Origin: Ettlia oleoabundans
Taxonomy: Eukaryota > Chlorophyta > Chlorophyceae > Chlamydomonadales
Reading direction: 5' to 3'
NCBI GenBank assembly: GCA_019693395.1
Contig: JAAMXP010003456.1
Location: 1 to 29,149, forward strand
DNA length: 29,149 nt
Shown here in pieces: positions 20,676 to 29,149 of this stretch; within the stretch, counting starts at the first letter, position 1, and every line of letters starts with the position of its first letter. The notes beneath the pieces are model-generated. The model ran no database searches, was not told where the DNA came from, and was given only the letters and a program-made list of their open reading frames with translations. A program made the position numbers and the translations under genes.

Positions 20676-21880
20676 TTACTGGCCACCCTGGCCAATCTCA
20701 GCCCGCTTGGCGGTCCACAGGTGGTCCAGCGCTGAGTCAGCCTCACCCTGCACACAGCCAGCCGCACAACTCAAGTGGACATTTGCCGCTCCTCAACCAG
20801 CAGGCCATGAACAGTGAAGTCACCCACAAGACGCATAACACAAACCGCAGCGGCTGGGGCTGATCAAGTCAGTGCAAGCATCCCACTAACACCGTGCTGG
20901 AACGCTGATTCTTGAGCCAGCCCACAGCCAGGAAGCCACCGGGGGCAGGCCTGTAGCTCATGCACTCTAAAGGATGCACCGAACCCATGTGTACGCACCT
21001 TGCTGCGCAGCTGGCCGCAAAGGGCAAAGGTGGAGAAGGAGCCGTTGTACACACCGCTCTCATCCAGGTGGCCAATGTTGAGCTGCACGCTGCCGTGGTC
21101 CTTGGCGGTGATCAGCTTGTTAGTCCACGAGCTGCAAGGGGGTGGGTGGGCGGGCGGGTGCCAAGCCGGTCAGCGTCTGAGGAGGGAACATGCAAGGCCA
21201 AGGCGCCAAAGGAGGTGATGTGAGACTCTGTGCTCTGTCGCCGCCGCAGCGCCGGCCATGCGGTGCTTCTCAGCGGCAGCTGCCCCGTTAAGCGCGCGTG
21301 TCCGGGCTGCACTCCCCTGGCCGGGACATCGGCCCTGTGCTGCGGCTGCTGCTGCCAGCTGTAATACTCCTCTGCCAACATGGTTCTGTTTTGCCCCTAC
21401 ACTGCCGTCCCCTGCAAACGCAGCCCGCTGATGATCCTGACACTGACAGGCGGGAAACGACGCTGATGGTGCAGACCTGCGGCTGCTGTCACTGCTGCTA
21501 TTGCTGCTGCTCACCACTTGCGTGGGATGTACAGATCAACGATCTCGCCCTGCACCAAAGAACACATAGCACGACAGAAATGCAGTGCATCAGCCTTAGA
21601 TACGTAGAGTGGAATCATGGCCTGCAGATTCGTGATGTCAACAGTATATAGCTGACATTCCGAGCTTGATTGCGGCCAGAATGCAGTGATCTGCCACAAT
21701 AGCAGCTGAATAGTTGAAACAAGAAGGCTGTAGCCAGCTGCTGAGCGGCTGCTGAGCCGGGGATGCCGTCCCAAAGCTGCAAAAGGCACAATCGTCATTC
21801 GCGCCAGCCCAGCTCATTCAGTGACCCCTTGCACGCCACTTGGCACGCTAATTTCATGCCCTCACCTCGTCGTTCTTCAT
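20676..21880 (-). CDS. RPS21: Small ribosomal subunit protein eS21 (RPS21)
   Basis: eS21 is a eukaryote-specific protein of the cytosolic 40S subunit. Four exons, 21880-21866, 21549-21515, 21131-20999 and 20747-20676, join in phase to 84 aa, the usual length of the family (81-84 aa). All introns are GT-AG. The first coding exon is only 15 nt (MKNDE), and the second adds [11 protein letters not shown]. Exon 3 carries the family core [20 protein letters not shown], then [20 protein letters not shown]. The last exon is [20 protein letters not shown], then GGQ. All of these line up with conserved eS21 segments without gaps. The gene is divergent from the PAK1IP1/MAK11-like gene at 22584, another ribosome-biogenesis gene. 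The tiny first exon is supported by phase, the GTGAGG donor and the expected MxNxEG start. Confidence 0.96.
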
Positions 21881-22583
21881 GGTTCTGCAATCAACAACAA
21901 AGGGCAGCACAAACAGTTGCTGTTTGTGAGTCAGACGAGCGGGCAAGCAGCAGGCCGACGGCGGTGGCGAGAGCAGCCACAGGGACACCGATTAGCGCCG
22001 ACTGCCCGGCCGCCATCGGCCTGGGGTATGTATATTCAAGCCAGCTTCAAGGGCTAGGCGCTCGGCAGGCAAGGGAGACAGGGCGAGGAGGCGGCGTGGT
22101 CGAGCGATGCAGGTCACCGCATGGCGGCAGCAGTAAGGCAACACTACCGCCCCACAGACGGAAACAAGGCGCGCCCATCCGGCCCAGCCCCAAGGAGCAG
22201 CAGCAGAAATGGACAGCGGTATCACTCGCTGCAACGCTCAGCTTACCCTGACTTGGTTGACAAGCGAGGGGAGACTGAAAGGGGCGAGCTAGGCCTCGTT
22301 CGGCGCCTTGAGGCCACAGCGCGCCCGGGGAACATGCCGGGGACGCCCCCCTGGTTTGGTTGCCCGGCGGCCACATGCGGCTATTGGGCCCCTTATCTAG
22401 TGTAATCAATGGTCTTATAGCTCGTGGCATCCTCCCTGTTCCACTGGGACCGCATGCATGTTCAGCCCACTCGGTGAAGTCGATCGCACCCCTTTCGCCC
22501 GATTTGCTGTGAACCCAACCCTTCACTTTCCCGTGCTACTTTGATATATAACCTCGGGCAAATCCGCGCCACAATCAAACTGG
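21881..22583. promoter_or_regulatory. Divergent promoter region between eS21 and the PAK1IP1/MAK11-like gene
   Basis: The two start codons lie 703 bases apart on opposite strands. A TATA-like gatatataa sits at 22543-22551, about 35-40 bases before the plus-strand ATG at 22584. If it is a real TATA box, the 5' UTR would be very short. A weaker TATA-like stretch (gaatatacatac on the minus strand) lies near 22036-22025, upstream of eS21. No coding region is supported. UTR introns cannot be excluded. Confidence 0.45.
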
Positions 22584-25500
22584 ATGTCGCTGCTGGCGGG
22601 CTGCTACGAGCGTTTCCTGTTTGGATACAAGTTTGAGGGCCAGGTGGGGGCCAAAACAAATTCCGAATGTTCCGCTGTAGCCTGCGCCGCCGATCTGCCA
22701 CTGCCGCCTGCTGCCTACCGCCTTGTGGAGGCTTTTCCCTGCCACGCTTGATGCATCTTGCTTGTTTGGATGTGCAGATTGTGGATGTAGGTGAAGAGAA
22801 AGGAAATCCAGGGTTGCAGCGTGCCTTCACCCATGCCGCGCACAAGGGTGTTGTGAAGTGTCTGGCGGCAGCTGGGCAGTACGCCGCCACAGGCGGTGCT
22901 GACGACCTCATCCACTTGTACGACCTTAAGGTGAGCGAGGAAGGGGTGGTCTGAAGGGGGCGAGAGTTGCGAAGTGTTTGTTTCTGTTTCATCAACATCA
23001 GCCAATGTCAGCATGTTCGGCGTGTGGTGTGCTGACAGCTGGCACCGGGAGCGACTCATGGGGTTGGAGGCGTGACAAGAGGTACTCATGGTGTCTGCGT
23101 TGTGGAGCGCCTGCACAAGCGTAAGCTCACAGCACAGCTGCGCGGCATCAATGGCAGTTGTCTGCCCCCCTTTATTTCAGAGTGACAAGGACTTGGGGTT
23201 CTTGATGAGCCCCGGTGAGGGGGCAGTTACGGCGCTGGCGTTCTTTGTGCCGGCGGGCACCTACAATCCCACCCACCTGCTCACTGGCAGCGCAGATGGC
23301 AGCATCAGGTCCGGTGCACTGCCATCCACACATAGCCCATGTGGCTGAGCAATGGCAAGGGCAAGGGCATGGGAAAGAGGGCAGGGGATCTCAAGCTTGT
23401 GGTATGGAGTCGGTCGTCTGCTGACAGGTGCATGTACATGTTTTGGCGGAAGGTGAGCTTGCACAGGCGGCAGAAGGAGTCTGCCCTGACACCAGGCAAT
23501 CCTGCTAGCATTACCCCTCACCCCGCTCATTCCTGACTGTTGTTCCCCCTGTTTGGTGCAGCGTGTGGCAAGCTGGCGGTGGCTGGGAGTGCATGAAGAC
23601 GATGCGTGGCCACCGGAAAGAAGTGGCAGCCATCAGTGTGCACCCCTCTGGCCTGCTGGCCTTGAGTGTAAGCAGGCAAGCAGTGCTGCTCTGCTCCTGG
23701 TGCGCTTTGGGTTGTCATGCTGCAGCACAGCCAGCTCTACATTTGTTCTGTTGACTGGTTGCCGCCTGTTGAACCTCCAGGCTGCTGCCACCCCTTAAGG
23801 AAGGGGTTGGCAGCTCCAATACCATACAATGCCGGCAGTTCCCATTGGTGTTGCCCGGTTTGAGTTCTATTTCGCGCTTCCACAACAACGCCCGCCTTGC
23901 CTCCTGCATGCTGGCTGGCCCTGAGTATCAGCGTCAACTGACTTGCCTGCAGGGACTGCGGTCTGCGCATGTGGGATCTGGTGAAGGGGCGCTGCACCTA
24001 CACAGTTCGACTAGAGGCCGAGGCAGAGAGTGTGGAGTTCTGCCGGGAGGATGGCGGCGCACGGTATGCGCTGCTGAGCGGCAGCATGGTCACGTTACAC
24101 AACGTGCAGGGCGAAGAAGGTGCGCACGTCTTGAATTTACAAGAGCGCCTGCGTCGCTGTTTGGGGGCAGTTGGACGTGGGTTGTTTGTATGTTAGCCGG
24201 CTGCAACCGCAGCTGGGTGATGGTATTTGGCAGCATGTTAGCAGCATCCTAGCAGTTCCGCATTTTCTCCTTCTAACTTTGGTGCCTCCTTTCTCCGCGC
24301 AACATCCATGCAGGCGTGCTGTGCAAACTGAGCCATCCACGCCGCGTGCTGTGCATGGCTTGGGCGCCTGGCAACCGCATTGTCACCGGCGCAGAGGATG
24401 GCAGCCTGCGACTATGGGACGCACAGGTGTGCTCCATCTGCTGGCTGGGCTTTTGGCCATGCAGGGCCCGCTGCTCTGCTGCCTTGCAACTTGCACGCTC
24501 CCTTACTCTGCTGCTGTGCCACCGGTGCTGCATCACCGCAAGCATTCACGTCACTTTCAGTTGCTGCTGCAAGACTTGCGGTGGCAGCGGCCAAAGCAAG
24601 CGCCCACTGCTCCCCAATGAAAGAAACACCATTCACACATTCAACACTTGGACTGAAAGTCAGTGATGACACTCTGGTATTCTGCAAGTTTGAGGGGAGA
24701 CACCTTTGCATATTGCACCATGCCCCTGGTGCCCGACACCACGCAGCTGCATTCCCCACTCGGCTTTCCGGACGTGAGTTTTGATGTATTGCCCTGGCAC
24801 TGCCACTCACACTCACATTTCGCCTTGTGACACATGCTTTTGGGCTGCCACATCACAACTGCTGAACTCTGCAACGTTCCTCACATGCGTGCGGCCAGCC
24901 GATTCCTGCTGCATTCACTGCTGGCATTCACCAAAGCCCCTGCCACATGCTGATCGCTTGCCAACATCCGTCCCCACCTGATGATTGACCCAGGCCTGCC
25001 CCTTGGTGCCCCCTTGAGTCCTGCTGCAGGCGGGCGTGGAGCTACTGTGCATCAGTAGAGCACATGCCAGCCGCGTGAGGGCCCTGGCACTGCTGCCGCC
25101 AACTAGCACCGCGGGGCAGCTGCTTGCCGCCACCGGTTCCTCTGATGGCAGCTTGAAGCTGTGGGATCTTTCCAAAGCAGCGGCGGCAGGCATACCAGGG
25201 AGCAGCGGGGGCTCATGCCTTTCTGAGGTGCAGACTAGGGCTCGCCTGACGTGCATGGCGGCCGCAGACTCCCTGCCCGTCATGCAGCAGCAGTTGCAGC
25301 AGGCCGCCGCCGTGGCACGCCAGGCAGCCGTGCAACCCCCGGCGCAGAAACAGCAGGGCAAGCGCGCAGCGGAGACTGCTGCGGCGGCAGTAGCTGCTAG
25401 CGTTGGAAAGCGGCGGCAGGCAGACGCGGTGCCAGCCAAGAAGAAGCAGAAACAGCAGCGTAAGGAGGTTGGGGAGCAGCAGCAGGTTGGCGAGGGCAAG

Positions 25501-25758
25501 CCAAAAGGGAAGAACGGTGGCAAGGCCAAGCCTGCAGCTGCAGGACCTGCTGCTGCAACTGGGTCGGATGGCATGGTGGTGCATGACGGTGTTGTGGAGT
25601 TTCTTGATTCCCAAGACCAGCAGAAGAAGCAGAAGCAGAAGCAGAAGGCGGTGGCTCAGAGGTGCAAGCAGGCAGCACAGCAGAGCAAACGCTTCCGCTC
25701 TGTGCCCGGCCAGCAGCATCAGCGGAAAGTGGCTCGCCCCCCCAAGCAGAAGCGATGA
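22584..25758 (+). CDS. PAK1IP1: WD40 protein of the PAK1IP1/MAK11 family (60S ribosome biogenesis)
   Basis: Yeast MAK11 and animal PAK1IP1 are nucleolar WD40 proteins needed for 60S subunit assembly. Seven exons, 22584-22643, 22778-22930, 23181-23308, 23562-23675, 23953-24119, 24314-24426 and 25030-25758, join in phase to 487 aa. The N-terminus MSLLAGCYERFLFGYKFEGQ matches the family start. WD repeats show as YAATGGADDLIHLYDLK, LLTGSADGSISVW, HRKEVAAISVHPSGLLALSV then DCGLRMWDLVKGRCTYTV, IVTGAEDGSLRLWDAQ, and LLAATGSSDGSLKLWDLS. The last about 170 residues are a Lys/Gln/Ala-rich tail with several basic clusters (for example PAKKKQKQQRK), suitable for nucleolar localisation and longer than I would expect for the family. 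The intron after 23675 must use a GC donor (AG/GCAAGC) to keep the WD frame; the GT 8 nt earlier would shift it. The last intron is 603 bases. Confidence 0.9.
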
Positions 25759-25811
25759 AACCGCTAGGCACTTGCCCCACACATTTTTCGACACCACAAT
25801 ACATTCTGACC

Positions 25812-25816
25812 TGTAA
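25812..25816 (+). terminator. TGTAA polyadenylation signal of the PAK1IP1-like gene
   Basis: TGTAA lies 54 bases after the stop codon at 25756-25758, in an AT-rich context. Confidence 0.55.
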
Positions 25817-25936
25817 ACCAAATCCTGCTGTGTAGCTTTGTGTATTGTTGCAATTGGCCCCCGCTCTTGCCATGCCCTGTATCCGCAGGTGTTACCCACC
25901 CACTCTTTTTCTGCACTGCTAATCGTCATACCTTCC

Positions 25937-25941
25937 TTACA
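25937..25941 (-). terminator. TGTAA polyadenylation signal of the WDR77-like gene
   Basis: The minus strand reads TGTAA 109 bases past the stop codon at 26050-26052. Confidence 0.55.
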
Positions 25942-26049
25942 AGTACACATTGAATACTTCTCAACAACTTGCAAGAAAGAAGCTGCATAAGCAGCGCAGG
26001 CAACATAGCAGACACTGCCTTCAAATCCTCTCGCACTAGGAACTGTGAC

Positions 26050-27233
26050 TCACAGCGGCACCCGTGCGATTAGCTGGTCCCAGCCACCTCGGTACAGCTG
26101 CGGCTGCTGCTCGGTGCTACCATCGCCACTGCAGCTGGTGGGCTGCCAGGCCAGCGCGCGCATGTAGCAGGGGACCTGGCCCTCTTTGCGGGGCGGTACT
26201 AGCTGTCGGGTAGCTTCCAGCCTGGCACAGTCCAGCAGGAGGATGCTGCCATCGTCGCTGCCTGATGCAACCAGGCTTTTACCGCCACCGCTGCCGCTGT
26301 TGCTAGCATTGTCGCTGCCGCTGGGACTGGGGCCGAGAGGGTTGGAAGCTGCCAGGGCGTGCACAGCGTCCTGATGCAGCTGACGTTGCTGCAGGGGCTG
26401 GCTGAGGTTACGTGGGTCAAACACGCTAATGCGTCCCAGCTGATCCCCCGCTACCAGCAGCTGCTGAGACCCTGCTGAACTTGTGGCTGCTAGCGAAAGC
26501 GCCAGGGCGCCCAGGCCTATTGCTGCCGCAGGCGCGCTGCCGAGCTGCCGCGCGTCCCACAGGCAGAGGCTGCCAGCCTGCCCCACCGAGGCGATCGTGG
26601 AAGGCTCTGCTGTCCACGCCACTGCGTTCCATGCAGCGCCGCCGCTGCTGCCCAGCTGCGCTGTGCAAGCCAGAAGCTGGCCGCAGTCCCAGAGTCGCAG
26701 CGTGCCGTCCGCGCAAGCACTGGCCAGCTGGCTGGTTCCAGGGGCAGCGGCCATGCCCTGCACTGCGGCACTATGAAGCACCTTTGACTGAGTGCGCTCA
26801 AGCTGATGCCCGGCTTCCCCTCCCTTGCTGATGTACCACAGATCGACGGAGCCATCATCGCTGCCGCTGGCCAAAACACGGCGACCTGCAGCAGCAGGGG
26901 TGGACAGCGTGCAGCGCGATGAGGCAGGGCAAGGCAAGGCAAGGTTGAAAGCAGCCACTCGGCGGGGGAGCGGTGCACGGGGCGGAGGCGGGACATCAGC
27001 ACACCTGTGAATTGATCGGCCTGCGAAAGGCATATCACCTCGGGCACCCCGGTGCGCAACTCCACAAATGACTGCAGCACGGGGCCTCCTTCATCGGCAG
27101 CAGACAGCAGGGCGATGCCACCCGTCCAGATGGGGCCGACGAAGTTGCTCAGACCCGCTACAAGTTGCCCGTCATTAGGCACAGGGGCCAAACAGTCAAC
27201 ATTGTAATGCAGCAAGAGCGGGGCGCTGCTCAT
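26050..27233 (-). CDS. WD40-repeat protein resembling methylosome subunit WDR77/MEP50
   Basis: Two exons, 27233-27005 and 26885-26050, join in phase 1 to 354 aa through a GT-AG intron (donor GTGTGC). WD repeats are plain: RRVLASGSDDGSVDLWYISK, QLASACADGTLRLWDCGQLL, TIASVGQAGSLCLWDARQLG, LLVAGDQLGRISVFDPRNL and LVASGSDDGSILLLDCARLE. The protein ends with YRGGWDQLIARVPL. The N-terminal LVAGLSNFVGPIWTGGIALL and the terminal GWDQ repeat resemble WDR77/MEP50, the WD40 partner of arginine methyltransferase PRMT5. The total length also fits (about 340 aa). This family assignment is by eye; another WD40 family is possible, and only the WD40 fold is certain. The ATG at 27233 was chosen because it is the first in frame and precedes the conserved-looking segment. 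The gene is divergent from the one at 27811. Confidence 0.8.
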
Positions 27234-27810
27234 GTTGAAGTGATGCACACAACGCCGCCAGTTGCACGGCTTCGTGATCTAAAAGTTAACAAGAGGTGCC
27301 CCTCAATAATGATGACCGTACGATCGCCGTATGAGTTGACATGCATGTTTGATGCGATGTTGCAGCACCGCGCCAGGGTGGCGGCGCCAGCCAGCAGCAA
27401 AACAAGAAGCAAGCTGTCCTGCAGCTCTGGCTTGCTGTAGGACAAAAGGACTGGAATCTTTGTGTGAGGTCCAACCAGGAATTCGCGCAATCACATAGCT
27501 GCCAGGGAACATAGCATGCAGGGTTGAACTCGGCCGGGGCGCCCCCAGAACCGTTCGCTGCCATCATCAGTTCACCAAAGTTAGCAAGCACAGCCCACTG
27601 CTGCTTTTCAAGCATTGCTGCTGATATAGGGGCATTTAGGACGCATCGTGCATCTATGACGGTCCACATAGGTTTTCTGAAAAAAAATTCGACAGTCCAC
27701 GTAGATTTGAACTGGAAGGAAATGTCCTCATCTGTGCCCACCTCTGCCTATCCCATTCTACCCTTCAATACTCAGCCCGTCATCCCAATCACTTGCTAGA
27801 TCGTTGAGAG
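27234..27810. promoter_or_regulatory. Divergent promoter region between the WDR77-like and WDR76/CMR1-like genes
   Basis: These 577 bases lie between two divergent start codons. A 150-codon open frame on the minus strand (27741-27286) has no domain or codon bias and is probably chance. Near 27653-27710, two related segments, gacggtccacatagg and gacagtccacgtaga, occur in direct orientation. The first is itself framed by the inverted pair ctatg/catag. This could be a regulatory element but is unproven. Confidence 0.35.
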
Positions 27811-28771
27811 ATGGCGCTCACCGAGTACGAGAGGGCTCGCGCTGCCCGCATAGCCTCTAACCAGGCGAAGATGGCGGTGGGTCCTGGCTGCTCGCGAGCT
27901 GCGGAGCGGGCTGTTTCGATCATCTATTGCCACCCGCGCAATGCTGCGTGAGCGTTCAGCGCCCGCCAGCCTGGGAGGCGCCTCCCCTTTCAAACTCGCC
28001 GTTGCTGCTGCCCCGCCTTTGGCTCTCGGCCGCGTTCCAAGCTGACAAGCAGTGGTCTTGATTCGTTTCAGCTCCATCTCGAGCCTGCAACACGCCAACG
28101 CAGCGCTGGCCAGCGGGCGCACTCCGTTGCTGCCGTTGCTAGCTGTTGGTTCGCTCCTTGCTGCATGGCTGTGCCCTCTGCCCTTCGCTCGAAATCGTCA
28201 TCCATACGAAGAGCTGTTGATGCTGATGCCCTCATGGGATATCAACCATATCTAAATCCACTCTTGCACAAACAGTTAGCCACTTGGCCGTTGGTCCCAA
28301 TTCAACGTCCCCGTCTTATGACAGCTGGCCACAATGGACGTGTGCCATCCGCCCCTTCCTGCCTGCAGTCCTTGGGCATTGCAGAGGCAGCTCAGCAGCT
28401 GCAGCAGACAGCAAAGGCGGCGCAGGCCCCCAAGCCTAAGCCCACTCCCCGCAAGCGCAAGCTGTATGAAATCGAGGTGTGTTTACTAGGGCGTACCCTA
28501 CTCTACTGCACGTTGCAACCTGTGTTTGATTGCCCACTTAAGAGCTTGTTAGCAGGCACCAGTGCCATGCATGCGCTTGGATGCTTGTTGCAATCTCGCA
28601 AATCTTGCCCAGCAACCCCTGCTGTCACCCCTTCCGGCTGACTATGCATGCTTGGTCTTCTGCTGCTACGCAATCACTGCAGGTTGAGGTGCGGCGCAGC
28701 GGTCGGCTGCAGGGTGAGAAGCCTGAGTACAACGAGGAGAACCTGTTTGCACGGGAGCTGGGCATTGACAG
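27811..28771 (+). CDS. N-terminal exons of a WDR76/CMR1-like protein (runs off the right edge)
   Basis: Three exons, 27811-27876, 28369-28476 and 28683-28771, give the first about 87 residues; the third ends in phase 2 at a GTGGGT donor. Exon 1 reads MALTEYERARAARIASNQAK, then MA. Exon 2 opens with SLGIAEAAQQLQQTAKAAQA and ends in PTPRKRKLYEIE. Exon 3 starts VEVRRSGRLQGEKPEYNEEN. The combination LTEYERxRxxxIxxN, then LGI, a basic stretch and RRSxRLQG is the N-terminus I associate with WDR76/CMR1, nuclear WD40 proteins linked to DNA damage and protein quality control. The WD40 domain itself would lie beyond 29149, so the family call rests only on this leader. A CDCA7-type zinc-finger protein, which can start similarly, is the main alternative. 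All junctions keep the frame. Confidence 0.6.
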
Positions 28772-29149
28772 GTGGGTGGGCTGCTGGGGGTGGTTTTGGA
28801 GTTGGGTAATGGTGGGACGCGTTTTGAGTAGTGTATTATGGGGATAAGAGATGGGCTGTGGCTTATGGCTTGGCTAATAGGTAGCCACAGACAGGTGGGT
28901 GGTGTTAAACGGGTAAGCATGTTGGGCATTGACGGGTGAGAGGATTTGTCGGGTGGTGGTGGATGGATGGGTGTGGCTTGGCTGGTAATTTTGGCAGGGT
29001 GTTACGGGATGCGCGGGTGGGCAAGTTTGAACGGCAACTGGGTGGGGGTATTGGTGTTACGTGGGTGGGTTGGTAAATGGTAGTACATGGGTGTTGTGGG
29101 CGGGTGTATACATGTGTGACGTGAGGTGGTGTGTGGAGGTGTGTGGGGG
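28772..29149 (+). other. G/T-rich intron (partial) of the WDR76/CMR1-like gene
   Basis: After the donor at 28772 the sense strand is strikingly G/T-rich, with many irregular gtgggtgg-like blocks (for example near 28772-28793, 28890-28903 and 29038-29070) that continue to the window edge. No coding frame resembling a WD repeat is seen, so this is read as intron 3, which extends past the window. Confidence 0.5.

Larger units (their letters stand above)
25759..26049. other. Convergent 3' UTR region of the PAK1IP1-like and WDR77-like genes
   Basis: The 291 bases between facing stop codons carry one TGTAA per strand, at 25812-25816 (plus) and 25941-25937 (minus). Here the two 3' ends appear to be separated by about 100 bases rather than overlapping. 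No gene is seen. Confidence 0.55.

Noticed and set aside
22047..22998. Minus-strand frames between eS21 and the MAK11-like gene
   Set aside because: They cross the MAK11-like exons and the promoter region and show no domain content.
23668..23675. Canonical GT donor as the main splice site of MAK11-like exon 4
   Set aside because: Joined to the acceptor at 23953 it puts the WD repeat DCGLRMWDLVKG out of frame, so the GC donor at 23676 is preferred.
25213..25974. 253-codon minus-strand open frame with leucine and cysteine runs that look membrane-like
   Set aside because: The runs are the reverse complement of the CAG-rich, Lys/Gln-rich tail of the MAK11-like gene, whose frame is supported by WD repeats and a stop plus TGTAA.
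27286..27741. 151-codon minus-strand open frame as a separate gene
   Set aside because: No recognisable domain, poor codon bias, and it fills the likely divergent promoter. Kept only as a remark on that region.
1..29149. Mobile elements, CRISPR arrays, viral or toxin genes
   Set aside because: No transposase, reverse transcriptase, terminal inverted repeats, regular spacer arrays or viral proteins were recognised on either strand.

Overview
This 29 kb window looks like nuclear DNA of a green alga, probably a chlorophyte such as a trebouxiophyte or chlorophycean. The DNA is GC-rich, with a strong G/C bias at third codon positions. Genes are densely packed on both strands and interrupted by many short introns. 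TGTAA, the usual chlorophyte polyadenylation signal, follows the stop codon of most genes. The protein set is eukaryotic and plant-like: a SnRK2-type kinase, a plant-type apyrase, TAF7, ribosomal protein eS21 and F-box/LRR proteins. I see no bacterial, phage, CRISPR or transposase feature. All multi-exon models were built by hand from splice motifs, reading phase and family conservation, and none has been checked by a search.

Layout. (1) 166-614 (+): last exon of an unrecognised gene, followed by a degenerate ~110-bp tandem repeat (about 680-1140). (2) 1417-3585 (-): probable chloroplast protein with a DUF3783-like domain. (3) 4085-5374 (-): TFIID subunit TAF7. (4) 5673-7405 (+): mitochondrial ribosomal protein S1-like protein, divergent from TAF7. 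(5) 7862-10904 or farther (-): GDA1/CD39 apyrase, convergent with the S1 gene. (6) 11519-14601 (-): SnRK2-like kinase of about 13 exons. (7) 15611-17462 and 18253-20014 (-): tandem pair of F-box/LRR genes. (8) 20676-21880 (-): small-subunit ribosomal protein eS21. (9) 22584-25758 (+): WD40 protein of the PAK1IP1/MAK11 family, divergent from eS21. (10) 26050-27233 (-): WD40 protein resembling the methylosome subunit WDR77/MEP50. (11) 27811 to beyond the right edge (+): N-terminal exons of a gene resembling WDR76/CMR1.

Most of these are housekeeping genes and do not form one pathway. eS21 and the MAK11-like 60S assembly factor both serve ribosome production and share a divergent ~700-bp promoter region. 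The window also holds nuclear transcription (TAF7), mitochondrial translation (S1), nucleotide hydrolysis (apyrase), stress or nutrient signalling (SnRK2) and possibly ubiquitin targeting (F-box pair).

I did not find a convincing new multi-gene system. The more unusual signals are at gene-structure level. Three introns use GC-AG splice sites, two of them at the same position in the F-box paralogues. One GC donor sits 8 nt from a frame-breaking GT donor. The kinase has an NRD in place of HRD and an unresolved exon junction at the YPF motif. The F-box pair shares a 112-bp identical coding tract that suggests gene conversion. The convergent S1 and apyrase genes have interlocking polyadenylation signals.
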